Origin: Streptomyces gossypii
GTDB taxonomy: Bacteria; Actinomycetota; Actinomycetes; Streptomycetales; Streptomycetaceae
Direction of reading: 5' to 3'
Assembly (NCBI RefSeq): GCF_025165795.1
Contig: NZ_JAJAGO010000001.1
Location: forward strand, 434,001 to 498,000
Length of the DNA stretch: 64,000 nt
Every line of letters begins with the position of its first letter. The stretch's first letter is position 1. A program made the translations under genes and the position numbers. Positions 17,162 through 25,746 of this stretch are shown one piece after another. The notes beneath the pieces were generated by a model that was given only the letters and a program-made list of their open reading frames with translations, was not told the DNA's origin and made no database searches.

Positions 17162-17211
17162 ATGCGATCCCAGACCGCGGATCGCATCACCTGTAACGAG
17201 GGGGAGGTGAT
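17162..17211 (-). promoter_or_regulatory. Two adjoining inverted repeats upstream of chpH
   Basis: ATGCGATCC/GGATCGCAT (17162-17170 and 17179-17187, 9-bp perfect arms) is directly followed by ATCACCT/AGGTGAT (17186-17192 and 17205-17211, 7-bp perfect arms); the two share the bases at 17186-17187. They lie 19-68 bases upstream of the chpH start, either in the promoter or in the mRNA leader. Confidence 0.7.
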
Positions 17212-17310
17212 CCGGCTACGAGCGCACGGAAGCATTCACTCTTCCTGGCTACCACCGGACGTGCGCCCGATTACGTCAGCCCGGACCGAGCGAGACCGGA
17301 TCAGCACAGG

Positions 17311-18636
17311 TCAGCACTGGTCGAGAAACCGGTCCAGCACTCGTACGCCGAACTTCAGGCCGTCCACTGGTACCCGCTCGTCCACGCCGTGGAACATCCC
17401 GGCGAAGTCCAGTTCCGGCGGGAGCTTCAGCGGAGCGAAGCCGAACGAGCGGATGCCCAGGTCGTCGAAGGACTTGGCGTCCGTGCCGCCGGAGAGCATG
17501 TACGGCACCGCACGGGCGGCCGGGTCCTCGGCCAGCAGCGAGGACCGCATCGCCTCCACCAGCGAGCCGTCGAAGGTGGTCTCCATCGCCTTGTCCGCGT
17601 GCACGTCCTCACGGTGCACCCGGGGGCCCAGGACACGGTCCAGGTCGGCGAGGAACTCCTCCTCGTACCCGGGCAGGAAGCGCCCGTCGACATGGGCGGT
17701 GGCCTGGCCGGGGATGACGTTGACCTTGTAGCCCGCGTCGAGCTGGGTGGGGGCTGCCGTGTTCTGCAGGGTCGCCCCGATGATTTTCGCGATCCCGCCG
17801 AGCTTGGCGAGCGTCTCCTCCATGTCCTCGGGGTCGAGCTCGGTCCCGAGCGCGTCGGACAGCTCGTCCAGGAAGGACCGCACGGTCTTGGTCACCCGCA
17901 CCGGGAACTTGTGCCGCCCCAGCCGTCCGACCGCCTCGCACAGCTCGGTGATCGCGTTGTCGTTGTTCGTCATCGACCCGTGCCCGGCCGTGCCGTCGAC
18001 GGTGAGCCGCATCCAGTGCATGCCCTTCTGGGCGGTCTCGATCAGGTACAGCCGCAGATTCTCGTTCACGGTGAAGGAGAAACCGCCGACCTCGCCGATC
18101 CCCTCGGTCACCCCCTCGAACAGCCCGGGGTGGTTGTCCACGAGATACCGCGCACCGTAGATGCCGCCCGCCTCCTCGTCCGCGAGGAAGGCAAGCACGA
18201 CATCGCGCGGCGGCTTCCGGCCGGTGCGCAGCCGCTCGCGTACGACCGCGAGGGTCATCGCGTCCATGTCCTTCATGTCGACGGCGCCACGGCCCCATAC
18301 GCAGCCGTCGGCGATCTCCCCGGAGAAGGGGTGGTGGGTCCAGTCCTCGGCGTTCGCGGGCACCACGTCGGTGTGCCCGTGGATCAGCAGGCCGGGGCGC
18401 GAGCGGTCCTCACCCTCGATCCGCGCGACGGTCGAAGCACGGCCGGGGTGGGATTCCAGGATCTGCGGCTCCAGACCCACCTCGGCGAGCTTCTCGGCCA
18501 CGTACTCGGCGGCGGCGCGTTCACCTCTCGACTCGTTGCCCCCGAAGTTGCTGGTGTCGATCCGGATCAGGTCACGGCAGAGGTCGACGACCTCGTCCTC
18601 ACCGGTACGGTCCGGGTTCGGGCTCGACTGGCTCAC
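17311..18636 (-). CDS. M20/M25/M40 family metallopeptidase
   Basis: Cytosolic zinc-dependent peptidase or deacylase of the M20 clan, about 441 residues. Metal ligands lie in LLIHGHTDVVP, GRGAVDMKDMDA and ADEEAGG; the dimerisation domain occupies the middle (TAGHGSM segment), and the last ligand is near FHGVDERV. The start is the GTG at 18636, with GAGGAGG four bases upstream. Substrate not predictable from sequence; members include dipeptidases and succinyl-diaminopimelate desuccinylase-like enzymes. Confidence 0.9.
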   Translation of the reverse strand: MSQSSPNPDRTGEDEVVDLCRDLIRIDTSNFGGNESRGERAAAEYVAEKLAEVGLEPQILESHPGRASTVARIEGEDRSRPGLLIHGHTDVVPANAEDWTHHPFSGEIADGCVWGRGAVDMKDMDAMTLAVVRERLRTGRKPPRDVVLAFLADEEAGGIYGARYLVDNHPGLFEGVTEGIGEVGGFSFTVNENLRLYLIETAQKGMHWMRLTVDGTAGHGSMTNNDNAITELCEAVGRLGRHKFPVRVTKTVRSFLDELSDALGTELDPEDMEETLAKLGGIAKIIGATLQNTAAPTQLDAGYKVNVIPGQATAHVDGRFLPGYEEEFLADLDRVLGPRVHREDVHADKAMETTFDGSLVEAMRSSLLAEDPAARAVPYMLSGGTDAKSFDDLGIRSFGFAPLKLPPELDFAGMFHGVDERVPVDGLKFGVRVLDRFLDQC

Positions 18637-18775
18637 GCTGCCTCCTCGTATGGCGGTAGTCACCCATCCTCCCGCTTTTCCCCGGGCGGGCCCAGAAGCG
18701 TGGTGATCGACCACCGCTCCGCCAGTGCTAAAGTTGGGCGCGTCACAGCGGCCACGGGCCTGCGGTGATCACCCG

Positions 18776-18860
18776 GTCGGGGTGGCGGAATGGCAGACGC
18801 GCTAGCTTGAGGTGCTAGTGCCCTTTACAGGGCGTGGGGGTTCAAGTCCCCCTCCCGACA
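18776..18860 (+). tRNA. tRNA-Leu (anticodon GAG)
   Basis: 85 bases. The acceptor stem GTCGGGG pairs with TCCCGAC (last pair G-U), with discriminator A at 18860 and no encoded CCA. The anticodon arm CTAGC-TTGAGGT-GCTAG gives anticodon GAG. The long variable arm and a T-arm GGGGG-TTCAAGT-CCCCC are as expected for leucine tRNA. It marks the boundary between core genes and the accessory region. Confidence 0.95.
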
Positions 18861-19575
18861 CGTACCATCTCCCCAACGTGTGCGGTTCGAGGTTCGCCTC
18901 GGCCCGCACAGTTGCTTTTCCGGGGTCGTAGGTCAGCTGGAGTCCCAGGGCTGCGTACAGCTCGGCCTTGAGCTGCGGCTCCGCCCCTCGCAGAGCCGTG
19001 CGCAGGTCGTCGACGGACGAACCCGGCCCGCGGATCTCTTCCTCCGACAGGCGCGGGGAAGGCGAAGGCTCCCGAGCCGATAGACAGGCCATCGCTCCGG
19101 CCTTCTCGGCCCGCGCTTCCGCGGTCCACGAGGCAACCGTAGGGGCGTCTGCGCCAGCTTCGAGAGCGGCACGGTACCGCACGAGATTCCGGTCACACTT
19201 CTCGATCTTCTCCCGGGCCCGCGCCACCGCGGCGACCTCCGACGGATCCTCCCGTGCCGCCCGCAGCGCGTGCACGGTCTCACCCAGCCGGTGCGGCGCA
19301 CAGATCCGCCCGACCCGCGCATCTACCGGCCGGACGAGATCCCGCTCTGGCAGGTAGACGTTCCGCGGGTGCCAGATCTTGTTCGCCAGGGCGTACTCGT
19401 CCAGGAAGCGGCAACGGTAGTAGAGATCCTCGCGGCTCTTCTGCCCCTGCATCTTCCGGCTGCACAGCCCGCAGAGGAGCCTTCCGCGGAAGACATAGGT
19501 ATGGCGCGTAACGGTCCGCTTCTTGCGGACGCGCGCCTCACCGAACACCCAGTCGGCACCGCAGGCGCTTCCTGA
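18802..19575 (-). pseudogene. Large serine recombinase, C-terminal remnant
   Basis: The open frame starts within what should be the recombinase domain. It has the zinc beta-ribbon (FRGRLLCGLCSRKMQGQ with later YYRCRF), the EYALANKIWHPRNVY segment and the long coiled coil (VAAVARAREKIEKCDRNLVRY). The catalytic N-terminal resolvase domain and most of the recombinase domain are missing. Its last residues (GGGLEPPRPVKG) are read from the antisense of tRNA-Leu, so the gene ends inside the tRNA. Such enzymes integrate phages and ICEs. This copy cannot be catalytic and is best read as the residue of an element once integrated here. Confidence 0.8.
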
Positions 19576-19595
19576 CCGAGGAACTCAGCCTGCGA

Positions 19596-19636
19596 TGAGC
19601 GCTCTACTTGGCGTCTCCCGTCAAGTAGAGCGCTCA
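19596..19636 (-). terminator. 15-bp perfect hairpin after the membrane-protein gene
   Basis: Arms 19596-19610 and 19622-19636 are perfectly complementary over 15 bases with an 11-base loop. The hairpin is about 70 bases downstream of the leftward membrane-protein stop (19706) and close to the 5' break of the recombinase remnant. A terminator is likely; a former element boundary is possible. Confidence 0.65.
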
Positions 19637-19705
19637 CACACAGCTGCTCGTCAATCCCGCGCCCCCGGACGACCCGGCCTGCGGCCTTGGATGTCGCCCG
19701 CGCCT

Positions 19706-20629
19706 TCACTCGGCCTTCCTGAACAGCTCCGACATTCGGTCCCCCGCCTCGTGGCCGAGCAGCCCCGCCGAGTCCGTCTCGATGAGACCGACCCGCTCGG
19801 CCAGTTCCCGGCCGTGGACATCGACTGCGGCCTCGATGAGCCCGGCGAGCGCGTCCAGGGCGTCGCGGGCGCGGGAGCGTGCGACCGCTGCGCAGCCGAC
19901 GGCGAACAGCGCGGCCGGCCACCACCAGCAGGCGAGCAGGGCGTAGCCCACGGCCCAGGCGGCGAGGCGGGCGGCGGCGCTGAAGGAGTCGTGCGCCGAC
20001 TGGATGTGGCGTACGGCGGGTTCGGGGAGGATCAGCCACAGGCGGGGCCAAAGAGCGGCGAGGTCCACGCCGTAGGCGGCCTCCACGCGGTCTGCCGTCG
20101 CCTGCATGCGGTCGCCGTACCAGGTGGGGCGGGTGGGTCTGCGCAGCGCTACGCGGTTGCGGGCGTCGGTGAGGGCCTGGATCTGTGCAAAGGGCTGGGC
20201 CGGGGTCGGCACCGCGTCGCCGTCTTCGGCATCGGTGCGCGTGACGGGATAGGCCGCATTGAGCTCCTGCTCCCGGCGCCCCCACTTCCGCCTGCGCCGG
20301 TCGACGAGGGCGTGCGACAGCGGGTCGCGGGCGAAGCGCAGCCAGTACTGCTCGATCACGCCGCCGAGGAACTGCGCGGCGAGTGAGGCCGCGGTCGCGG
20401 TGAGCAGGACGAGGGCGACCAGGAGTGCGGCGGTCCCGGTGCGGTCGAGGACGGGGCGGGCGGCGAGGTCGTCCAGGGTGGTGCGCAGCCGGTCGATGTC
20501 GTTCCAGTGGCGGTGGCCCAGGGTGGTGCCGAGGGCGGTGGCGGCGAGGAAGAGGGCGCCGGGGAGGACCAGCAGGTTCAGCCAGCGTTCGGTGAGTTTG
20601 CCGCCCAGGGTGGCGAGGAGAGGGTTCAT
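19706..20629 (-). CDS. Hypothetical three-helix membrane protein
   Basis: About 307 residues from MNPLLATLGGKLTERW. Predicted membrane helices are at about residues 16-38, 65-90 and 222-250, with a large soluble loop (about 95-220) and a C-terminal cytosolic helix. No recognised domain. It starts ten bases after the stop of the upstream 131-residue gene and has no clear ribosome site, suggesting translational coupling. The pair is divergent from the CHAT protease gene, and I infer that the three act together. A 15-bp hairpin follows. Confidence 0.65.
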   Translation of the reverse strand: MNPLLATLGGKLTERWLNLLVLPGALFLAATALGTTLGHRHWNDIDRLRTTLDDLAARPVLDRTGTAALLVALVLLTATAASLAAQFLGGVIEQYWLRFARDPLSHALVDRRRRKWGRREQELNAAYPVTRTDAEDGDAVPTPAQPFAQIQALTDARNRVALRRPTRPTWYGDRMQATADRVEAAYGVDLAALWPRLWLILPEPAVRHIQSAHDSFSAAARLAAWAVGYALLACWWWPAALFAVGCAAVARSRARDALDALAGLIEAAVDVHGRELAERVGLIETDSAGLLGHEAGDRMSELFRKAE

Positions 20630-20639
20630 TGGGGCGGGG

Positions 20640-21035
20640 TCACTGTGCGGGGCCCAGTCGGCCCTTGCGCATACGGGTGTCGTTGACGGCGCAGTGCGGG
20701 GCAGGGAGCAGGTCGCGGGCCCGCAACACGCGGGTGCACTGGGCCGGTCCCGGGCACACGGCCACCTTGATGTGGGGCGTGAGGCCGGGGACTGCCCCGC
20801 CCCGGGACTCGTTGACCAGCCCGCGTGCGTCCCCGGCCTGGCGCAGCAGCATGTCCAGGGCACGGAAGCAGGCGGCGAGTTCGTCTGCGCCCGCGCCTGA
20901 CCGCAGCAAGTCCCGTGCCCGCTCGGCCGTCTCCCGGACCTCGGGCTGCCGCAGGTCTCCCGGCGAGCCGAGCAGCGCGCACAGCGCCGCAGCCGCCCTG
21001 CGGTCGGGTTGTGGAGGGTCGGGAGATGCAGTCAT
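20640..21035 (-). CDS. Hypothetical protein divergent from CHAT gene
   Basis: About 131 residues from MTASPDPPQPDRR; a TTG at 21068 would add 11 residues. An N-terminal helical half (RRAAAALCALLGSPGD, ETAERARDLLRSG) precedes a segment with three cysteines (VAVCPGPAQCTRVLR and LLPAPHCAVNDTR). Not recognised. The helical start could be a small adaptor domain of the kind found beside CHAT or trypsin effectors, but this is a guess. It is first in a two-gene unit with the membrane protein, opposite the CHAT gene. Confidence 0.55.
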   Translation of the reverse strand: MTASPDPPQPDRRAAAALCALLGSPGDLRQPEVRETAERARDLLRSGAGADELAACFRALDMLLRQAGDARGLVNESRGGAVPGLTPHIKVAVCPGPAQCTRVLRARDLLPAPHCAVNDTRMRKGRLGPAQ

Positions 21036-21063
21036 GGCCCAAGTGTGCCGTAGATCAGGCAGA

Positions 21064-21109
21064 GTCAAGGGTGAGTTGACGTGCCGTCGGAGGCGACGGC
21101 TGGGGGGAG
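21064..21109 (+). promoter_or_regulatory. Dyad and leader hairpin before the CHAT gene
   Basis: GTCAA-N7-TTGAC (21064-21080) is a perfect dyad in the space between the divergent genes. GCCGTCG-GAGG-CGACGGC (21083-21100) forms a perfect 7-bp hairpin that ends just before the GGGGGAG ribosome site (21102-21109) of the CHAT gene. Together they suggest operator control and possible occlusion of the ribosome site. Confidence 0.5.
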
Positions 21110-21116
21110 TGAAGAC

Positions 21117-24100
21117 GTGAGGTACGACCGGGAGTGGTTCCTTCAGGCGGTGCGCGTGCGCCTCGACCGGGCTGAGACGGCGGACGGGGGTGTGGACGCG
21201 GACGCGGTTTTCGGTCCCTTCGCGGATGCCGAACTCCGGGGACTGCTACGGACCTGCGACACGAGGACCGACATGGAGGCCCGGCACGCGGCCGGCTGGC
21301 TCTGCGTCGCCCGTGCGATGGCCGACCCGGGGGACGGCGGCGCCGTCCACGGGTGCATGTCCGGGACACTGCTCTACCCGGTGTGGGTCGCCGACCCGGG
21401 GCTGGTGCCCCCGGAGTTGGCGGCGGGCTACGCGTCCAACGATCCCGCCACGCACCCCGACCCGGCGAACGCGGACGGTCCCAACGAGTGGGCGGCGTCA
21501 CTCGCCGCGTTCGAGATCGTCGTGGAGGGGCGGCAGCACAACCCGCCGCCGGACGCCTCCGAGGCCGAACGCCGACTCCACGAGATGGCCGTGGTGCTGG
21601 CCGCCATGACGCTCTCGCGCGAGGCCCGGCTCGCCACCGCGATCGGGCTCGGCAGCCTCGCCGTCCTCGCGACACCGGAGTACGACCCCTCCTTCCCCGG
21701 CCGGCTCAGAGGTGTGGCCGACATCGTGACCCTCGCGGGCGCGACCTGGCCGTTCGGGGACCTGGCGGACGCGGATCCGGTCCGGTTCGTCCGCAGCGCC
21801 CTCAAGCAGATCCCGGCCGACTCCCCCGAACGGCCCCTCGTCCTCGACGGTCTGGGCCGCCAGCTCCTGGACCGCTACCGGGACTCGTACGATGCCGAAG
21901 ACCTGCACGATGCGGTGGGCATCGCGCGGGACGTACTGGCGCAACTGCCGCCCGGCGACCCACATCTGCCCCACTGCTTCAGCGCCCTGGGCACGGCGCT
22001 GGTGCTGTTGCGGCAGGTGGAGGGGGCGACGCCCGAGGAGTGCGACGAGGCGGTGGAACTGTGCCGCCGGGCTGTCGCCGGCCATCTGAAGGGACCCGCG
22101 GCGGCGGGCCACGACCTGGGCACGGCGCTCGTCCTCAGGGCGCACCACACCGGCCGCGTGACGGATCTGGACGAGGCGGTCGCCGTGTTCACCGAGGCCC
22201 TGCGGGCGGCAGAGAATCCGGGAGAGACCGCCGCCCTGCGCAACGCGCTGGGCAACGCTCTGCGCGCCCGCTCCGTCGCGACCGGTTCCCAGGCCGATCT
22301 GGAGGCGGCGCTCGATCTCACCGACCGCTCCCCGGCCTCCCAGGAGGCGGCGGACGGCCCGCAACTTCCGCTCATCGCTCCCGCGATGGCCCTGTACAAC
22401 CGCTACCTACTCGACCCGAAGGCGAACGGGGCGGATCTGGACGAGGCGCTACGCCAACTGCGGTACGCCGAGGCGCTCATGCCGCCGGGCCACCCGGACC
22501 GTCCCGCGGCGCTCGACGACCTGGGCCTGGTGTTGATCGCCTGCTACCAACGCTCGGGAAAGCCGTCGGAGTTGAACGAGGCCGTGCTGGCTCATCGGGA
22601 GTCGGTGACACTCACCCGGGAGGGGCACGGGTCGCTCGGACTGCGGCTGCTCAACCTCGGTGCCGCGTTGAATCTGCGGCACCAGCTGACCGAGGACGGC
22701 GACGACCTGCGAGAGACCCAGGAGTGCCGACGACGGGCCTTCGAACTGCCCGGCATGGGCCCCACGCACCGGGCGGCGCTGCTGAGCTCGACCGGGCTCA
22801 GCCTCATAGCGGGCTTCGAGCGTGTCCCCGACCCCGTCGCCCGACTCGACGAGGCGGTACGGCTCTTGAGGGAGGCGCTCGCCCTCACTCCGGAGGGCGA
22901 TCCGAAGCTGCCCCGACGCCGCCACAACCTGGCCGTCGCCCTGATGATCCGCCTCTCGAAGACGATGCGGATCGGCGAGGCCCGCGAGGCCCGCGAACTG
23001 ACCGACGCGGTGATCGCGGCGCTGCCCCCCAACTCCCCCGACCTGCCCCGTTCCCTCACGGTGGCCGCAGGCGCACGGCTCCTGAGCCCCCGCACCCTGC
23101 TGTCGTCGGCCGCCCGGGACGAGGCGATCGCGCTGTACCGCCGGGCGGTCGAGGCCACTCCGCCCGGCCACCCCACACGCACGCAGCGCCTGTCGAACCT
23201 CGGCGGCGCCCTGCGCGACCTGGGGCCCCGCCGCCGTCGCCGCCCAGCCGATCTGGTCGAAGCGGCCGAGCGGTTCCGGCAAGCGGCCCTGGAGCAGCAG
23301 TGCGCGCCCGTCCTGCGCCTGGACGCCGCGCGGTCCTGGGGCGAGGTCCGAGCGGAGCTGGGTGACTGGGGCGGCGCCCTGGACGGCTATGTCGTGGCGG
23401 TCGACCTGCTGCACTCGGTCGCGCCCCGCCATCTCGTCCGCGACGACCAGGAGTTCCTGCTGAGCCGTACCGTCGGGCTGGGCGCCGCCGCCGCTGCCTG
23501 CGCGGTGCGCTGCGGCCGGCCCGGGCTCGCGGTCGGACTGCTCGAACAGGCGAGGGGCGTGATCCTCTCCCACGCCTTCGACGCCGACAGCGATCTGACG
23601 CGGCTCCGGGAGAGGGCCCCCGGCCTCGCCGACCGCTTCGAGGAGCTCCGGGAGGCCCTCGACACGGCGACCGACAGCCGGGAGTTCCTGACGGAGGAAC
23701 CGTCCGACCCCGCCGACGCCCGTGCCGATGTACGGCAGCGACTGGCCGCCGAGTGGCGGGACCTCACCACCCGGATCCGCGCCGAGCACCCCGAACTGGG
23801 CCTGCTGCGTCCGATGCGGGACTGGGACGAAAACGAACTGCGCGCCACAGCCGCGGCGGGCCCGGTGGTCCTGGTCAACGTCTCCCCGTACGGCAGCGAC
23901 GCCCTTGTCGTCACCGAGCACTCCATCGACGCCGTTCCGCTCCCGGGCCTCGACCCACGGACGACGGCAACACGTCGACGGACCTTCCAGGACGCCCTGA
24001 TCCGCATCGGGACACCCGGAACCTCCCGCAAGCAGTCGCAGCGCGCGCAGCAGGACGTACGGGAAACCCTCGCCTGGCTGTGGCAGGCGGTCACCGGCCC

Positions 24101-24890
24101 GGCCCTCGACCGTCTCCCCGCGGCAACCCGCGTGTGGTGGTCGCCCGGCGGCCTCCTGGGCACGCTGCCGCTGCACGCGGCGGCGCCCGCAGGTGCCGCT
24201 CCGGGCGCCCTGGACCGGGTGATCTCCTCGTACACGCCGACCCTGCGCGCCCTGCACCACGCCCGCCGACGCACCGCCGGCCCGGCGGGCACCGGAACCC
24301 TCGTCGTTAGCGTCGCGCAGGCCACCGGACAGGCCCCGCTCCCCGGCGCACGCCGCGAGGCCGACCACCTGGCCCGCCTGCTCCCCCAAGCCACACTGCT
24401 GGCGGACGCCTCCGCCACACACTCCGCGGTCGTCTCGGCCCTGCCCCGCCACGCCTACGCCCACTTCGCCTGCCACGCCCTGGGCGACCTGGAACGCGCC
24501 TCCGGCAGCCGGCTCGTCCTGCACGATCACACCGAACGCCCGCTGACCGCCCGCGACCTGGCCCGGCTGCGGCTGCCGTCGGTCCGGCTCGCCTACCTGT
24601 CCGCCTGCGACACCCTGCGCACCAGCCCCGAACTCGCCGACGAGGCCGTCCACATCGTCAGCGCCTTCCAGATGGCTGGTTTCCCCCATGTCGTCGGCTC
24701 CCTGTGGCACGTCGACGACGTGATCGGAGCGGAAGTCGCGCTCAGCGTGTACGACACCCTGAACACGGGCGACGGCACACTCAACGTCGCCCGCACCGCC
24801 GAGGCCCTGCACCGCGCCGTACGCACCCTGCGCGACACCTATCCCCAGACGCCCAGCCTGTGGGCGTGCCAGGTACACGCGGGGCCCTGA
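21117..24890 (+). CDS. CHAT-domain protease with TPR-like repeats
   Basis: About 1257 residues. The N-terminal two-thirds consist of helical TPR-like repeats with recurring units (DLDEAVAVFTEALRAA, DEAVRLLREALALTP). The C-terminal CHAT (caspase-HetF-associated) domain has the catalytic histidine in HFACHA (His1120) and cysteine in LSACDT (Cys1164), 44 residues apart, followed by the typical GSLWHVDD stretch. CHAT proteases are caspase-like peptidases often found in conflict and cell-death modules. The start at GTG 21117 is preceded by GGGGGAG. The frame extends 12 codons up to 21081, but a hairpin occupies that stretch. It is divergent from a two-gene membrane-protein unit and coupled to a short downstream ORF. 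No signal peptide, so cytosolic. Confidence 0.88.
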   Translation: MRYDREWFLQAVRVRLDRAETADGGVDADAVFGPFADAELRGLLRTCDTRTDMEARHAAGWLCVARAMADPGDGGAVHGCMSGTLLYPVWVADPGLVPPELAAGYASNDPATHPDPANADGPNEWAASLAAFEIVVEGRQHNPPPDASEAERRLHEMAVVLAAMTLSREARLATAIGLGSLAVLATPEYDPSFPGRLRGVADIVTLAGATWPFGDLADADPVRFVRSALKQIPADSPERPLVLDGLGRQLLDRYRDSYDAEDLHDAVGIARDVLAQLPPGDPHLPHCFSALGTALVLLRQVEGATPEECDEAVELCRRAVAGHLKGPAAAGHDLGTALVLRAHHTGRVTDLDEAVAVFTEALRAAENPGETAALRNALGNALRARSVATGSQADLEAALDLTDRSPASQEAADGPQLPLIAPAMALYNRYLLDPKANGADLDEALRQLRYAEALMPPGHPDRPAALDDLGLVLIACYQRSGKPSELNEAVLAHRESVTLTREGHGSLGLRLLNLGAALNLRHQLTEDGDDLRETQECRRRAFELPGMGPTHRAALLSSTGLSLIAGFERVPDPVARLDEAVRLLREALALTPEGDPKLPRRRHNLAVALMIRLSKTMRIGEAREARELTDAVIAALPPNSPDLPRSLTVAAGARLLSPRTLLSSAARDEAIALYRRAVEATPPGHPTRTQRLSNLGGALRDLGPRRRRRPADLVEAAERFRQAALEQQCAPVLRLDAARSWGEVRAELGDWGGALDGYVVAVDLLHSVAPRHLVRDDQEFLLSRTVGLGAAAAACAVRCGRPGLAVGLLEQARGVILSHAFDADSDLTRLRERAPGLADRFEELREALDTATDSREFLTEEPSDPADARADVRQRLAAEWRDLTTRIRAEHPELGLLRPMRDWDENELRATAAAGPVVLVNVSPYGSDALVVTEHSIDAVPLPGLDPRTTATRRRTFQDALIRIGTPGTSRKQSQRAQQDVRETLAWLWQAVTGPALDRLPAATRVWWSPGGLLGTLPLHAAAPAGAAPGALDRVISSYTPTLRALHHARRRTAGPAGTGTLVVSVAQATGQAPLPGARREADHLARLLPQATLLADASATHSAVVSALPRHAYAHFACHALGDLERASGSRLVLHDHTERPLTARDLARLRLPSVRLAYLSACDTLRTSPELADEAVHIVSAFQMAGFPHVVGSLWHVDDVIGAEVALSVYDTLNTGDGTLNVARTAEALHRAVRTLRDTYPQTPSLWACQVHAGP

Positions 24891-25126
24891 TGACTCGCCT
24901 TCTGGAGATCCGGCTCCTCAAGCCCCAGCCCAGACACCCCGCTCGCATCAGACGGCATGTCCGCATGAGACGTGCCGAGCGCGAAGAACACCTCTGTGGC
25001 CACGAGGTCGTCCATGACCTGTCCGACCGTCCCGCCGACCGGCGGGCCGGACTCGCCCGCTGGCTCGCGGGGAGGGACTGCACCGTTCACTGCACCATCC
25101 TCACCTCGTTGCTCACGGCGCAGTAG
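24890..25126 (+). CDS. Short ORF coupled to the CHAT gene
   Basis: 78 residues (MTRLLEIRLLKPQ to ILTSLLTAQ) whose ATG overlaps the CHAT stop as TGATG. The composition is basic at the start, with HLCGHEVVHDLSDR and TVHCTILTSLL later. Not recognised. The overlap argues for translation by re-initiation; the lack of a known family and its position at the edge of a decayed region argue for chance. Low confidence. Confidence 0.35.
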   Translation: MTRLLEIRLLKPQPRHPARIRRHVRMRRAEREEHLCGHEVVHDLSDRPADRRAGLARWLAGRDCTVHCTILTSLLTAQ

Positions 25127-25147
25127 GCCGCGAACAAGGAGGAAGTG

Positions 25148-25741
25148 ATGGACGTGCGTGATGAGTTGATGGAAGGCCGACGGGCCATCCGCCGCCTCGG
25201 ACGCGTCGTGGAGGTCAATCGGGCACCTCCGCCGTATGCGGTGTTCGATGCGGCGGGGGTCGAGATCGAGCCGGTCACCGCGTTTCTGCGGGATCTGGCG
25301 CTTGGGCATTCCAGCCCGCTGACCTGCCGCAGCTACGGCTACGGGATGCTGCGTTGGTTCCGTCCAGGTGTCACGGAAGGTGCAGGTCGTGACGACGTGA
25401 TCTCACGTCTCTGCGCGACCGACGGGGTCGGCGACGACGAGATCGCCATGCTGGCGATGGCCCTGCTGTTCGCCGGCCATGAGACCACCGTCGTCCAACT
25501 CGGCTTCGGCGCACTGCTGCTGCTCTCTCACCCGGACCAGTGGCAGGCCCTGGCAGAATCCCCCGACCGGATCCCGGATGCTGTCGAAGAAATCCTGCGA
25601 GCCCCAGGCAAAGGCGGCGGAGGCATACCCCGCTACGCCCGCACCGACTTCGACATCGGCGGCGTCACCATCCACGCCGGGGACCTCGTAATGCTGGACA
25701 ACGGCGCCGCCAACCACGACCCCGCCGCCGTGGCCTGGTGA
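25148..25741 (+). pseudogene. Chimeric ORF: integrase N-terminus fused to a cytochrome P450 fragment
   Basis: 198 residues with a good ribosome site (AGGAGG at 25138-25143). Residues 1 to about 75 resemble the SAM-like N-terminal domain of a tyrosine recombinase (AFLRDLALGHSS, then RSYGYGMLRWFR). From about residue 82 it is an internal piece of a cytochrome P450: the I-helix ALLFAGHETT, EEILRAPGKG and ARTDFDIGGVTIHAGD. The P450 N-terminal helices, the ExxR of the K-helix in full context and the heme-binding cysteine are missing. It looks like a deletion joining two genes in frame. It is unlikely to be a working P450. Confidence 0.7.
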
Positions 25742-25746
25742 TCGAC

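Noticed and set aside
17248..17275. CGTAAT-N16-GGTAGC upstream of chpH as a BldN-type promoter
   Set aside because: The -35 resembles the BldN motif I recall (CGTAAC), but the -10 does not match CGTTGA; not strong enough to annotate.
18840..18860. Duplicate of the tRNA-Leu 3' end as an attachment site on the right
   Set aside because: I could not find a second copy of the T-arm and acceptor sequence in the window, so no attL/attR pair is claimed.
22449..24878. 809-codon leftward open frame inside the CHAT gene
   Set aside because: Antisense to the CHAT domain with its catalytic motifs; no ribosome site.
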